Counted from the first letter of the stretch, positions 9,001 through 17,735 are shown. The stretch: DNA of 34,829 nucleotides from Peptoniphilus_B koenoeneniae (GCF_030812875.1 NZ_JAUSTN010000011.1:1-34829), one strand, 5' to 3'. Translations and numbers: made by a program. Notes: generated from the sequence alone by a model not told the origin.

Positions 9001-9638
9001 TCAAGTCTTCTGGAAACTCTAATACGTTTTTGACCTGTTGCATCTTCCATTTCTTCTTTAAGTTCTTTAGATTCTTTTTCAAGATCAACTTTTTTCAGAA
9101 GCTCTTTAATAGCTTCAGCTCCCATTTTTGCTTCAAACTTGTCGCCATATTCTCTTTTAAGCTCTCTATATTCATTTTCATTTAATACTTGTTTTTCAAC
9201 AATTGCATTTACATCATCATCAACTCTTGTAACGATATAAGCTGCAAAATATAAAACTTTTTCAAGAGATCTGGGGCTCATATCAAGAACAAGTCCCATT
9301 CTTGAAGGTATGCCTTTAAAATACCAAATGTGTGAAACAGGAGCAGCAAGTTCAATATGACCCATTCTTTCACGGCGTACCTTTGCTTTTGTTACTTCAA
9401 CACCGCATTTTTCGCAAACTACGCCCTTAAATCTGATCCTCTTATATTTTCCGCAAGAACATTCCCAGTCTTTAGTAGGACCAAATATTTTTTCACAAAA
9501 CAAGCCTTCTTTTTCTGGCTTTAAGGTTCTGTAATTTATAGTTTCAGGTTTCTTTACTTCTCCATAAGACCATTCTCTAATCTTTTCCGGAGAAGCAAGG
9601 CCAATTTTTATCGAATGAAATAATTCGCGTTCGTTCAA
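6057..9638 (-). CDS. rpoC: RNA polymerase beta' subunit
   Basis: 1193 residues, normal for Bacillota beta'. Visible landmarks: N-terminal zinc ribbon C60, C62, C75, C78; the lid and rudder region with GKRVDYSGRSVIVVGP; the active-site loop NADFDGDQMAVH that binds catalytic magnesium; the second zinc site CKCKTGVCAHC; and the trigger-loop region ending in GEPGTQLTMRTFHTGG. The start codon is TTG (9636-9638), preceded by AAAGGAGATTCAC, with no better start nearby. It follows rpoB by 25 bases. Downstream come a terminator and a repeat array rather than the usual rplGB-rpsL. Confidence 0.98.
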   Translation of the reverse strand: MNERELFHSIKIGLASPEKIREWSYGEVKKPETINYRTLKPEKEGLFCEKIFGPTKDWECSCGKYKRIRFKGVVCEKCGVEVTKAKVRRERMGHIELAAPVSHIWYFKGIPSRMGLVLDMSPRSLEKVLYFAAYIVTRVDDDVNAIVEKQVLNENEYRELKREYGDKFEAKMGAEAIKELLKKVDLEKESKELKEEMEDATGQKRIRVSRRLEVIEAFIQSGNKPEWMILDAVPVIPPDLRPMVQLDGGRFATSDLNDLYRRILNRNNRLKKLLDINAPDIIVRNEKRMLQEAVDALIDNGRRGRPVTGPGNRPLKSLSEMLKGKQGRFRQNLLGKRVDYSGRSVIVVGPDLKFYQCGLPKNMALELFKPFVMRELVKREYAHNIKSAKRKVERQSEEVWDVLEDVIKDHPVLLNRAPTLHRLGIQAFEPVLVEGKAIKLHPLVCTAYNADFDGDQMAVHLPLSTEAQAEARLLMLSTNNILALKDGKPITTPTQDMILGMYYLTLDRKDKLKGDGMVFCDYDEMMHAYQSGFLHLQAHVGIRKYLDENDKRGKIVYSSVGRFIVNDFIAQDLGFVDRKVDPYGLEIDRVIDKKLLGTIIDKTYKKHGNIATARLLDNIKSKGYHYSTIGAISISMGDVEVPDTKPNILKAADEEVKQYEEAFGMGLISDEERYEKVIEIWNKATEDLTDEVMDGFDSLNNIYIMADSGARGSKNQIRQLAGMRGLMASLSGRTIEVPIKSNFREGLSVLEFYMSAHGSRKGLADTALRTADSGYLTRRLVDVSQQVIIQEEDCGTDEYLVARAFKDGKELIESLKDRIEGRYAFEDIINPETGEIIVKANTQISDDDAELIEKLGIEEVKVRSVLGCKCKTGVCAHCYGRNLATGSQVGIGEAVGVIAAQSIGEPGTQLTMRTFHTGGVAAAADITQGLPRVEELFEARKPKGLAVIAEIDGTVEVIEQNNKREVVIVSETGENQTYNIVFGARLKVKTGDKVVKGQELTEGSVYPQDLLRVKGSKGVEEYIVKEVQRVYRLQGVDINDKHIEIIVRQMMNKVKIYDAGDTDFLPGSLVDIADYKSENKRLEEEGKNPAQGQVSLLGITKASLATESFLSAASFQETTRVLTDAAIKGKEDLLQGLKENIIIGQLIPAGTGARINSKVQIDIADQLKENFEILENSERLEKNKIVKEEIKED

Positions 9639-9663
9639 GTGAATCTCCTTTCTCTAAGACAAA

Positions 9664-12600
9664 TCAATCTTCTTCGTCTTCGTCCTGTTCACCATCATCG
9701 TCACCTGAAATAATTTTCAAAAATGACGGTTCATCCTCATCTTCATCTTCAAAGGTAAGAGAGTTTGCATCTTCTGATGAAATTTTTGAAAAGTGTGAAC
9801 TGCCTTCAATAAGTTCTTTGTAATCTTCATCAGATTCAGTATTAACTCCCGCATCTATTTTTTGTAAGTCTTCATCATCAGCTTCAAGATCTACAAGTTT
9901 TCCTTCATCATCAAGAACTTGTATTTCAAGAGCAAGAGATTCCAGCTCTTTAATAAGAACTTTAAAACTTTCAGGTACTCCTGGTGTAGGAATATTTTCG
10001 CCCTTTACTATAGCTTCATAAGTCTTAACTCTTCCTACAATGTCATCAGACTTAACAGTAAGCATTTCTTGAAGAGTATAAGATGCACCATAGGCTTCAA
10101 GAGCCCAAACTTCCATTTCTCCGAACCTTTGTCCTCCGAACTGAGCTTTACCTCCAAGAGGTTGTTGAGTTACAAGAGAATAAGGTCCTGTACTTCTTGC
10201 GTGAATTTTTTCATCAACAAGGTGGTGGAGTTTAAGCATATACATTATCCCTACAGTAACAGGATGATCAAACTCTTCTCCGGTTCTTCCGTCACGAAGT
10301 TGAATTTTTCCGTCACTTGGTAGACCTGCTTTTTCAAGAGAATCTATAATATCTTGTTCGTTGGCACCGTCAAATACTGGTGTAGCAACTTTCCATCCAA
10401 GTTTTCTTGCAGCAAGTCCAAGGTGAACTTCAAGAACTTGTCCAAGGTTCATACGAGAAGGAACCCCTAAAGGATTAAGAACAATTTGAATAGGAGTACC
10501 ATCAGGCATATATGGCATGTCTTCAGCAGGCATTACTCTCGAAATAACACCCTTGTTTCCGTGACGACCGCACATTTTATCTCCAACTTGAACTTTTCTC
10601 TTTGTAGCTATAAAAACACGAACCATTTCTTGAACTCCCGGTTGAAGTTCATCGCCCATAGCCCTTGTAAAGGTTTTAACATCTACAACAATACCTTGTT
10701 CACCGTGAGGAAGTCTTAAAGAAGTATCTCTAACTTCTCTGGATTTTTCTCCGAAAATTGCACGAAGAAGTCTTTCTTCAGGAGATTGATCTCCTTCTCC
10801 CTTGGGAGTAACTTTTCCAACCAAAATATCTCCAGGCTTAACTTCGGCACCTATTCTTATAATTCCTCTTTCATCAAGATCTCTAAGCATATCAGGACTT
10901 ACATTAGCAATATCTCTTGTTATTTCTTCAGGTCCAAGTTTAGTGTCTCTTGCTTCAGATTCATATTCTTCAATGTGAAGAGAAGTAAGAACATCATGAA
11001 TAACAAGGTCCTTATTTACAAGCATAGCATCTTCGTAGTTATATCCTTCCCAGTTCATAAAAGCTATAAGGATATTTTTACCAAGAGCCATTTCACCCTT
11101 GTCCGTAGAAGGTCCGTCAGCTATAACTTCCCCTCTTTTTACAATTTGTCCCTTGTTGACAATAGGTCTTTGATTAATAGTAGTACCTTGGTTGCCCCCA
11201 ACAAATTTATGAAGTTTAAAATTAATTAATTTTCCATCTTGGTCTCTTTTTAAAGTTATATTTGTCGCATCAACCTTTTCAATAACTCCGTCATCAGTTG
11301 AAACAATAACAACTCCCGAGTCCTTTGCAGCCCTATATTCAATACCAGTTCCTATAATTGGAGCTTCAGTAGCAAGAAGAGGCACAGCTTGACGCTGCAT
11401 ATTTGCACCCATAAGAGCACGGTTAGCATCATCATTTTCAAGGAAAGGAATCATAGCTGTACCAACAGCAACAATTTGCTTAGGTGATACATCCATGTAA
11501 GTTACATCCTTGGAATCAAAAATATCTACAATACCCTCATGACCACGGGCAACAATACGATCATTAACAAATTTTCCATTTTCATCTAAAATTTCATTAG
11601 ATTGAGCGATAATTTGTTCATATTCAACATCAGCAGTCAAATATTCAATTTCATTTGTAACAATTCCCTCTCCCTTTTTAACCTTTCTGTAAGGCGCTTC
11701 AATAAAGCCGTATTCATTTATCCTTGCATAGGTTGTTAGAGAAGTAATAAGACCGATATTTGGACCTTCGGGAGTTTCTATAGGACACATTCTTCCGTAG
11801 TGAGAGTTATGGACGTCACGCACTTCAAAGCCCGCTCTATCTCTGCTTAGCCCACCAGGTCCCAGTGCTGAGAGCCTTCTTTTGTGAGTTAATTCTGATA
11901 GGGGATTATTTTGATCCATAAATTGTGAAAGCTGTGAAGATCCAAAAAATTCTTTTATCGCAGCTGTTACAGGTCTAATATTTATAAGAGCTTGAGGAGT
12001 AGTTGCATCTGCATCTTGAACAGTCATTCTCTCCTTAATAACCCTTTCCATTCTCGAAACACCAATTCTAAATTGGTTTTGTAAAAGTTCGCCGACACTT
12101 CTTATTCTTCTATTTCCCAAGTGGTCAATATCATCAGTTTTACCAACGCCAGGGAAAAGACCAAATTCATAGCTTATAGAAGCTAAAATATCATCGACAA
12201 TAATATGCTTAGGACTAAGCTCATTTTTTCTCTTTATAAGCTCTTCCTTTAAAGCCTCTGGATTTTCAGAAAATTCATCGTAAATTTCCTTAAAAACCGG
12301 ATAATAAATTTTTTCCTTAAAACCGATTTCCTTAAGACTAAAAGGTAAATCAAAATCAGAAGGAATACAGAAATTGTTTCCGTAAACAATAACATCTTTA
12401 TCAGTATCATTTAAGTGAATTGCCTTAATCCTTACAATTACCCTATTGATACCTGCATTTTCGATTTTATAAGCAGTTTGTCTATCAATAAGCTCTTCTT
12501 CGTTCACTAAAACTTCACCAGTATTAGGATTTATAACATCCTCTCCGGCAATCATTTCTTCAATTCTCGATGCAAGATTCAGCTTTTTATTAAACTTATA

Positions 12601-13413
12601 CCTGCCCACATGAGCAAGATCATATCTCTTAAAATCAAAAAACATGTTTTCAAAAAGAGATTGAGCAGAATCAAGAGTAGGCGGTTCGCCCGGTCTTAAT
12701 TTCTTATAAATTTCAATTAAAGCCTCTTCCTTGTTGCTAGTAAGATCCTTTTCAAAAGTCTTTGAAAGGGCCTCAGATTCTCCTAAGAATTCTGTAATTT
12801 CAGAATTTGATTGAACTCCTATAGCTCTTAAAAGAACAGTAATAGGTATTTTTCTCGTTCTATCTATTCTGACATTAATAACCCCTTGAGAATCAGTTTC
12901 ATATTCAAGCCAAGCACCTCTATTGGGAATAAGCGTTGAAGAATAAAGCTTTTTGCCTGTTTTGTCGGTTTCTACCTTGTAATAAGCTCCGGGACTTCTA
13001 ACAAGTTGTGAAACAACAACTCTTTCAGCACCGTTAATAACAAAAGTTCCCGTAGGAGTCATAAGAGGAAGATCTCCCATAAAAACTTCCTGTTCCTTAA
13101 CTTCTCCAGTCTTAACGTTAATAAGCCTTACAATAACCTTAAGAGGAGCGGCATAGTTTGTATCACGTGCCTTAGCCTCATCAATTGAATACTTAATTTC
13201 ATCAGAAACTTTGTAATCAACAAACTCTAAAATTAAATTTCCGGCATAGTCCTCAATGGGACTAACATCATCAAAAACTTCTCGTAATCCTTCATCAAGA
13301 AGCCACTTGAAAGAAGAAGTTTGCACTTCCAAAAGATTGGGAAGTTCAAGAACCTCTTCAATCCTTGAAAAACTCATTCTTTCACGGTTTCCATACTTTA
13401 CAGGATGTACCAT
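9664..13413 (-). CDS. rpoB: RNA polymerase beta subunit
   Basis: 1249 residues. The rifampicin pocket reads GSSQLSQFMDQNNPLSELTH then KRRLSALGPGGL, the wild-type sensitive consensus. Further landmarks are the GPNIGLI, PHGEQGIVVDV and DKMCGRHGNKG blocks, with the beta C-terminal clamp VTQQPLGGKAQFGGQRFGEMEVWALEAYGA. The C-terminus carries an acidic tail of about 70 residues rich in Asp and Glu, a lineage-variable extension. The start chosen is MVHPVKYGNRERM at 13413, five bases after AGGGGTGA; an in-frame ATG at 13437 has no ribosome site. No rplJ or rplL lies upstream. A dedicated promoter and leader drive rpoBC. Confidence 0.97.
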   Translation of the reverse strand: MVHPVKYGNRERMSFSRIEEVLELPNLLEVQTSSFKWLLDEGLREVFDDVSPIEDYAGNLILEFVDYKVSDEIKYSIDEAKARDTNYAAPLKVIVRLINVKTGEVKEQEVFMGDLPLMTPTGTFVINGAERVVVSQLVRSPGAYYKVETDKTGKKLYSSTLIPNRGAWLEYETDSQGVINVRIDRTRKIPITVLLRAIGVQSNSEITEFLGESEALSKTFEKDLTSNKEEALIEIYKKLRPGEPPTLDSAQSLFENMFFDFKRYDLAHVGRYKFNKKLNLASRIEEMIAGEDVINPNTGEVLVNEEELIDRQTAYKIENAGINRVIVRIKAIHLNDTDKDVIVYGNNFCIPSDFDLPFSLKEIGFKEKIYYPVFKEIYDEFSENPEALKEELIKRKNELSPKHIIVDDILASISYEFGLFPGVGKTDDIDHLGNRRIRSVGELLQNQFRIGVSRMERVIKERMTVQDADATTPQALINIRPVTAAIKEFFGSSQLSQFMDQNNPLSELTHKRRLSALGPGGLSRDRAGFEVRDVHNSHYGRMCPIETPEGPNIGLITSLTTYARINEYGFIEAPYRKVKKGEGIVTNEIEYLTADVEYEQIIAQSNEILDENGKFVNDRIVARGHEGIVDIFDSKDVTYMDVSPKQIVAVGTAMIPFLENDDANRALMGANMQRQAVPLLATEAPIIGTGIEYRAAKDSGVVIVSTDDGVIEKVDATNITLKRDQDGKLINFKLHKFVGGNQGTTINQRPIVNKGQIVKRGEVIADGPSTDKGEMALGKNILIAFMNWEGYNYEDAMLVNKDLVIHDVLTSLHIEEYESEARDTKLGPEEITRDIANVSPDMLRDLDERGIIRIGAEVKPGDILVGKVTPKGEGDQSPEERLLRAIFGEKSREVRDTSLRLPHGEQGIVVDVKTFTRAMGDELQPGVQEMVRVFIATKRKVQVGDKMCGRHGNKGVISRVMPAEDMPYMPDGTPIQIVLNPLGVPSRMNLGQVLEVHLGLAARKLGWKVATPVFDGANEQDIIDSLEKAGLPSDGKIQLRDGRTGEEFDHPVTVGIMYMLKLHHLVDEKIHARSTGPYSLVTQQPLGGKAQFGGQRFGEMEVWALEAYGASYTLQEMLTVKSDDIVGRVKTYEAIVKGENIPTPGVPESFKVLIKELESLALEIQVLDDEGKLVDLEADDEDLQKIDAGVNTESDEDYKELIEGSSHFSKISSEDANSLTFEDEDEDEPSFLKIISGDDDGEQDEDEED

Positions 13414-13456
13414 TAAATCACCCCTATTTTGTTTCATGCAGTAACGTCCGATTTAT

Positions 13457-13484
13457 ATTTAGAGCCTAATGTTCCACTCTAAAT
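13457..13484 (-). promoter_or_regulatory. Leader hairpin of rpoB mRNA
   Basis: An 8-base perfect stem ATTTAGAG / CTCTAAAT encloses a 12-base loop (TGGAACATTAGG on the mRNA strand), about 15 bases after the likely start site and 44 bases before the rpoB ATG. There is no U-tract, so it is not a terminator. It could stabilise the message or be an attenuation or protein-binding site. Confidence 0.5.
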
Positions 13485-13504
13485 TAATTATTATGCAATT
13501 TATT

Positions 13505-13532
13505 ATTATAACACTTGACAAGTTAAATTCAA
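13505..13532 (-). promoter_or_regulatory. Extended -10 promoter of rpoBC
   Basis: Minus strand: TTGAAT (13527-13532), 16 bases, TATAAT (13505-13510) preceded by TGT, an extended -10. The perfect -10 fits strong expression of rpoBC independent of the ribosomal protein genes that normally precede it. Confidence 0.8.
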
Positions 13533-13556
13533 AGCATTAATTAATTTTTTTATAAA

Positions 13557-13666
13557 AATTTTTTATGCTTCACGTAGAGCGTTTTTAAATTTATTCTCTA
13601 TTCTTGAATTAAAATTTATTTTATATATGACCTCTAGGGACCGATTTTCAATTAATTGGTCTCTAC
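13557..13666. repeat. Decayed fragment of the hairpin-repeat family
   Basis: Contains GCTTCACGTAGAGCGT (about 13567-13582), shared with the arrays near 5.75, 29.5 and 30.5 kb, and a degenerate A-type palindrome AGGGACCGATTTTC...AATTGGTCTCTAC (about 13635-13665). It sits at the boundary between the rpoB promoter and the terminator of the catabolic operon. There is no gene in 13533-13712. Confidence 0.6.
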
Positions 13667-13712
13667 TTCAGGTTTAAATTTCAATGGAAATTATTTTTAT
13701 TTTTCAAGGCAT

Positions 13713-13734
13713 AAAAAAAAGACCCTTAGGTCTT
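13713..13734 (-). terminator. Terminator of the dctPQM1-dehydrogenase operon
   Basis: AAGACC-TAAG-GGTCTT followed by TTTTTT on the minus strand, about 17 bases after the dehydrogenase stop. The complementary strand also has a T-rich 3' side, but no + gene ends here. It separates the catabolic operon from rpoBC. Confidence 0.85.
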
Positions 13735-13750
13735 CTTTTTATATTTATTT

Positions 13751-14767
13751 TTAAAAGGTTAATACTACTTTTATTGAGCTGGTGTCTTTTTCCATAAATT
13801 TTTCAAAGGCTTTTTTGTAATCTTCTGCTTTAAATACATCTGTTACGAATTTATTTAAAAGGTCTTCTTTGTCTTTTAAATATGAGCAAACTATGTCGAA
13901 TTTTTCGTATTGAAGTCTTGAGCCTGCAATTTCTATTTCCTTTTGATTTATGGTTTTGCAATCCAAAGGTATATATTCAGAACCAAATGCCAAAGGAACA
14001 ACTCTTGATGCTGGTGATAGAAGTTTTACAGCTTCTTCCATTACTTGAGGCACTCCTGTTGTTTCTATTAAAACATTTACCCCTTCGCCATTTGTTATTT
14101 GATCTACTAAATCTTTTAAAGATTCTTTTGAAGGATCGATTGTGTATTTTGCTCCAAATTCTTTTGCCATATTTCTTCTTCTGTCATTTATTTCAGATAC
14201 TATTACATTGGCTCCCTTGCAGGTTGCTATGTCTGTAATTAAAAGCCCCATAGGACCTGCTCCTGTTACTAATACATAATCGCCTTTTTTTACTCTTGCT
14301 CTTGATGTTGATTGCTCTGCTATTGTGTAAGGTTCTGCTACTACTGCATGTTCAAAGGACATATTGTCATCTACTTTATGCCATTTTGATCTGTCTGCTA
14401 CTAGGTATTCACAGAATCCGCCTTCTCTATGAACTCCATAAACTTGTAAATCTTTACATACATTGTGTCTTTCATGTCTACATGCATAACATTCGCCACA
14501 AAATTCTATGGGTTCTAAGACTACCTTATCTCCAACTTTTAAATCTTTTACTTTGTCACCAACTTGATAAACTTCTCCACAAGCTTCGTGGCCTATTATT
14601 CTTGGATATATTGCAAAAGGATTCTTTCCTTTAAAGATTCCTACATCGGATCCGCAAATTCCAAAGGCTCTTATTTTTACCAATACGTCTTTAGGATTTT
14701 TTATTTTAGGCATGGGAACTTCTATAAGTTCCATTCTACCTGGTTCAACAACTTGTATAGCTTTCAT
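13751..14767 (-). CDS. Zinc-dependent medium-chain dehydrogenase (polyol or hexonate type)
   Basis: 338 residues, MDR/alcohol dehydrogenase superfamily. Catalytic zinc ligands C38, H60 and E61 (GICGSD, GHEACGE); structural zinc cysteines C90, C93, C96 and C104; NAD-binding fold with VTGAGPMGLL near residue 170. Length and spacing match the RspB, threonine dehydrogenase and sorbitol dehydrogenase group. It ends the TRAP-1 operon, 53 bases after dctM1, with AAAGGAGAG as ribosome site. With uxuA and uxuB 13 kb away, the likeliest substrate is a sugar acid or polyol. L-gulonate 5-dehydrogenase (giving fructuronate) is the most attractive candidate because its product is the UxuB substrate, but this is inference. 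L-idonate, sorbitol or threonine activity cannot be excluded. Confidence 0.85.
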   Translation of the reverse strand: MKAIQVVEPGRMELIEVPMPKIKNPKDVLVKIRAFGICGSDVGIFKGKNPFAIYPRIIGHEACGEVYQVGDKVKDLKVGDKVVLEPIEFCGECYACRHERHNVCKDLQVYGVHREGGFCEYLVADRSKWHKVDDNMSFEHAVVAEPYTIAEQSTSRARVKKGDYVLVTGAGPMGLLITDIATCKGANVIVSEINDRRRNMAKEFGAKYTIDPSKESLKDLVDQITNGEGVNVLIETTGVPQVMEEAVKLLSPASRVVPLAFGSEYIPLDCKTINQKEIEIAGSRLQYEKFDIVCSYLKDKEDLLNKFVTDVFKAEDYKKAFEKFMEKDTSSIKVVLTF

Positions 14768-14820
14768 TTTCTCTCCTTTTATGCTCTGTGATTTTTATGT
14801 GATTTTTATATTCTAAAGAA

Positions 14821-16095
14821 TTATTTCATAAGTCCCGGTAAGAATGTTGTTACTGCTGGTACGTATGATACTAAAGCAAGAATTACCAGTAATACAACTA
14901 AAAATGGTGCATTTGCTTTTATTGCACGTCCTGTTGATATTTTTCCTATTTGAGCTGCTGTTGTTAAGCATAGTCCAACGGGAGGTGTTACAAGTCCAAT
15001 CATAAGATTTAGTATTGCCATAATTGAAAAATGTATTGGGCTCATTCCTATTGCTGTTGCAACGGGAAGTAAAACGGGAATCATAATTATAATTGCCGCT
15101 ATAGATTCCATAAACATACCTGTAAATAATAGAACTATATTCATAATTAATATTACTAAAATAGGATTTTCAGTTATTGATAAAATTCCACTTGCTATTG
15201 TTTGAGGTACTCTTTCACTTGTTAAAATCCATGCAAATAAATTTGCAATTCCTACTAATATTATAACTGAGCCTGCTGCTATGACAGTATCTCTGAAAAT
15301 TGGGAAAATATCTTTTAATTTTATTTCCTTATAAATAAATATACCTACTACAAAGGCATAAAGTACTGTAACTATTGATGCTTCTGTAGGGGTGAATATT
15401 CCTGAAAGAATTCCAACCATAAGTATTAAAGGCATAAGAAGAGCCCATATTACGTCTTTTATAATTTTCACTCTTTCTTTCATAGGAACTCTTTCGTGCT
15501 TAGGATAGTTTCTTTTCTTAGACATATAGTATGTTGGAATTATAAAGCCCAAACCCATTATTAAGCCTGGCATTATTCCGCCTACGAAAAGTTTAGCTAT
15601 TGATAAGTTTGTTAAAGTTCCTGCAATAACCATAGGTACTGATGGTGGTATTATAGGTCCTACGACTGAAGTTGATGCTGTAATTGCTACAGAGAAGTCT
15701 GCATCGTATCCTTCGTCTTTCATAGCAGGAATTAACATTGATCCTAAGGATGCTACGTCTGCTAGGGCTGTTCCTGAGATACCTGCAAAAAGAACTGATG
15801 CTAATATATTTATATAGGCTAAAGCTCCTCTTATATGACCTACAAACACGTTACAAAAGGCAACTATTCTCTTAGTTATTCCCCCTGTGTTCATTAGGTT
15901 TCCTGCTAAAATAAATGATGGTATACATACCATGGTAAATGAGTCCATTCCTGCATACATTTTTTCCGCTACTATATTGAAAGGGATACCTTCAAGTAAT
16001 AAATAAATTACTGCGGATATTCCCAATGAATATGCAATAGGAACTCTTGTAAATAATAAAATCAAAAAGATTATAAACATTATCCATACATTCAT
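14821..16095 (-). CDS. dctM: TRAP transporter large permease, system 1
   Basis: 424 residues with about twelve hydrophobic segments, the DctM/SiaM ion-transporter family. Typical blocks are RVPIAYSLGISA near the N-terminus, SGTALADVASLGSMLIPAM, the helical-hairpin substrate region STSVVGPIIPPSVPMVIAG and GLVTPPVGLCLTTAAQIG. It uses a sodium gradient to import the carboxylate delivered by DctP1. The ribosome site is GGAGGATAAG. It lies 28 bases after dctQ1 in the dctP1-Q1-M1-dehydrogenase operon. Confidence 0.95.
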   Translation of the reverse strand: MNVWIMFIIFLILLFTRVPIAYSLGISAVIYLLLEGIPFNIVAEKMYAGMDSFTMVCIPSFILAGNLMNTGGITKRIVAFCNVFVGHIRGALAYINILASVLFAGISGTALADVASLGSMLIPAMKDEGYDADFSVAITASTSVVGPIIPPSVPMVIAGTLTNLSIAKLFVGGIMPGLIMGLGFIIPTYYMSKKRNYPKHERVPMKERVKIIKDVIWALLMPLILMVGILSGIFTPTEASIVTVLYAFVVGIFIYKEIKLKDIFPIFRDTVIAAGSVIILVGIANLFAWILTSERVPQTIASGILSITENPILVILIMNIVLLFTGMFMESIAAIIIMIPVLLPVATAIGMSPIHFSIMAILNLMIGLVTPPVGLCLTTAAQIGKISTGRAIKANAPFLVVLLVILALVSYVPAVTTFLPGLMK

Positions 16096-16123
16096 AATTT
16101 CTTATCCTCCATAATTAATTTCT

Positions 16124-16624
16124 CTAATCCTGTGTAATATCAAATTGTTCCAGTGATTTGTCGGAATCTTTCAAAAAGTCTATTAATTTTAAAACACTGT
16201 AGAATAGAGAAAATATTCCGAAAAATAAAATTGTGCTGTGATGGATAAACATTGGCCATCTCATAGCCGGTGATACTGATCTTCCACCTAAAGTTGTAAA
16301 TAAATATCCGCTATATATTACAATTCCTAAAAATATTGAAATCAAAAGAAAATCTATAAAAATGCAAATTTTTTTAGCATTCTTAGGGAATTTTTCATAA
16401 ATTAAATCAACATCTGCAAAGGCATTGTATTTTAATGAGAGGGGTGCCCCAAGGGCTATTATGAAAACAAAAATAAATCTTGTTAATTCTTCTGTCCAAC
16501 TTAAGGTTAGAGAAGGCATATATCTTGCTGCTATTTGCATTAAAACGACAATTATCATAGCCATATAAAGTATAACCGTTATAACAGATAAAACTTTATC
16601 TAAAAAGCTATCAAGTTTTTTCAA
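16124..16624 (-). CDS. dctQ: TRAP transporter small permease, system 1
   Basis: 166 residues with four hydrophobic helices. The motif LSWTEELTRFIFVFIIALGA is the DctQ signature, and NAFADVDLIYEKFP follows. The start is a TTG (16622-16624) five bases after AAGGAGGT; no ATG fits. It partners DctM1 in the membrane complex. A perfect hairpin separates it from dctP1 upstream, which probably keeps the permease genes expressed below the binding protein. Confidence 0.93.
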   Translation of the reverse strand: MKKLDSFLDKVLSVITVILYMAMIIVVLMQIAARYMPSLTLSWTEELTRFIFVFIIALGAPLSLKYNAFADVDLIYEKFPKNAKKICIFIDFLLISIFLGIVIYSGYLFTTLGGRSVSPAMRWPMFIHHSTILFFGIFSLFYSVLKLIDFLKDSDKSLEQFDITQD

Positions 16625-16646
16625 AATAAACCTCCTTATAAAGTAA

Positions 16647-16667
16647 GAAAACGGCTTAGCCGTTTTC
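16647..16667 (-). promoter_or_regulatory. Intercistronic hairpin after dctP1
   Basis: GAAAACGGC-TAA-GCCGTTTTC, a 9-base perfect stem starting 4 bases after the dctP1 stop on the minus strand. The stem's own 3' T-run is short, so it should terminate partially or protect the dctP1 3' end from exonuclease. An analogous stem follows dctP2. Confidence 0.75.
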
Positions 16668-16670
16668 CTC

Positions 16671-17705
16671 CTATAAATCTTTTCCTAATTCAACTACTTC
16701 TTCATATATCTTGTATGAGTCTGCATCAAAGTATTCTTTAATTGCAGGTTCCATAGCTTTTCTAAAGGCATCCTTATCTACATTTTCATTAATAGTCATG
16801 CCTTTTTCGATAAGTTTTTGTTTGAAATCATCTTTTGTATCGAAATAAAGTTTATTAATATATTCTTGTGATTCGCTTGCAGCTTCTAAAACTTGTTTTT
16901 GCATTTCTTCTGGAAGTGCATTAAATTGTTTTTCTCCAACGATGAAGAAAAGATATCCTACTACGTGTTCAGTTTCATTTGCGTATTTTTGAACTTCATA
17001 GAAACTTGAATTGTAAATCATGTCGTAAGGATTTTCTTGTGAATCTATAACGCCTTGGTTTAATGCTGTAAATACTTCATTAAGAGCCATTACGTTTACA
17101 TTTGCTCCAACTGCTTCCCAGCATTTAATAGCAAGGGGAGTATTTGATAATCTAAGTTTTAATCCTCTTGCTTCTTCAGGAGTTGAGATAGGTTTGTTTG
17201 AAGTTAAGTTTCTTGGTGTTCTTAATTGATACATTAAAGGTTTGAAACCACTGTCTTCGATTTGATTTTTAATCTTATCTCCAACATCGCTTGATAAAAC
17301 TTTTTGTATGTGTTCTTCATTTTTATAAGCATAAGGTGCAGCCATAAGGTCTGCTAAAGGTGCCCAGTTTGACATGGATTCAGCTGAAATTGTCATATCA
17401 ACAGTTCCTGAAAGAATTCCATTTAAAGCTTCCATTTCAGATCCTAATTCTGAGTTTGGATAGATATCAATTTTTAACTTTCCGCCTGTTTTTTCTTCAA
17501 CTCTTTTTGCGAAATCCTTTGCACCTAAGTTCCAGTTGTGATCTTCAGTAACAATGTCACTAAGTTTCCAAACTATTTGCTTTTCTCCTGCGTCTTTTCC
17601 TGCTCCTTGATCTTGTTTGTTCTTGTTTCCGCATCCTGTTGGTATAGCAACAAGTGCTAAGGCAAGTCCTAATGAAGCAATTCTCTTAAAATTTTTAAAA
17701 TTCAT
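16671..17705 (-). CDS. dctP: TRAP substrate-binding lipoprotein, system 1
   Basis: 344 residues, DctP/TAXI-like periplasmic-type solute-binding family, here lipid-anchored outside the membrane. A basic N-terminus and hydrophobic stretch end at C25 (AIPTGC); the -3 residue is Pro, atypical for a lipobox. Family blocks are HNWNLGAKDFAKRVEEKTGG, GTVDMTISAESMSNWAP, LKLRLSNTP (ligand-carboxylate arginine) and LNQGVIDSQENP. The ligand is probably a hexonate or hexuronate given the neighbouring uxu genes (inference). It is first in its operon, with GGGAGGT before the ATG and a promoter overlapping a GntR-type palindrome. Confidence 0.93.
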   Translation of the reverse strand: MNFKNFKRIASLGLALALVAIPTGCGNKNKQDQGAGKDAGEKQIVWKLSDIVTEDHNWNLGAKDFAKRVEEKTGGKLKIDIYPNSELGSEMEALNGILSGTVDMTISAESMSNWAPLADLMAAPYAYKNEEHIQKVLSSDVGDKIKNQIEDSGFKPLMYQLRTPRNLTSNKPISTPEEARGLKLRLSNTPLAIKCWEAVGANVNVMALNEVFTALNQGVIDSQENPYDMIYNSSFYEVQKYANETEHVVGYLFFIVGEKQFNALPEEMQKQVLEAASESQEYINKLYFDTKDDFKQKLIEKGMTINENVDKDAFRKAMEPAIKEYFDADSYKIYEEVVELGKDL

Positions 17706-17735
17706 AAAATACCTCCCGATATGTAAAAAATTACA

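Noticed and set aside
13882..14634. Leucine-rich plus-strand frames opposite the zinc dehydrogenase
   Set aside because: Antisense shadows of a well-supported gene, without ribosome sites.
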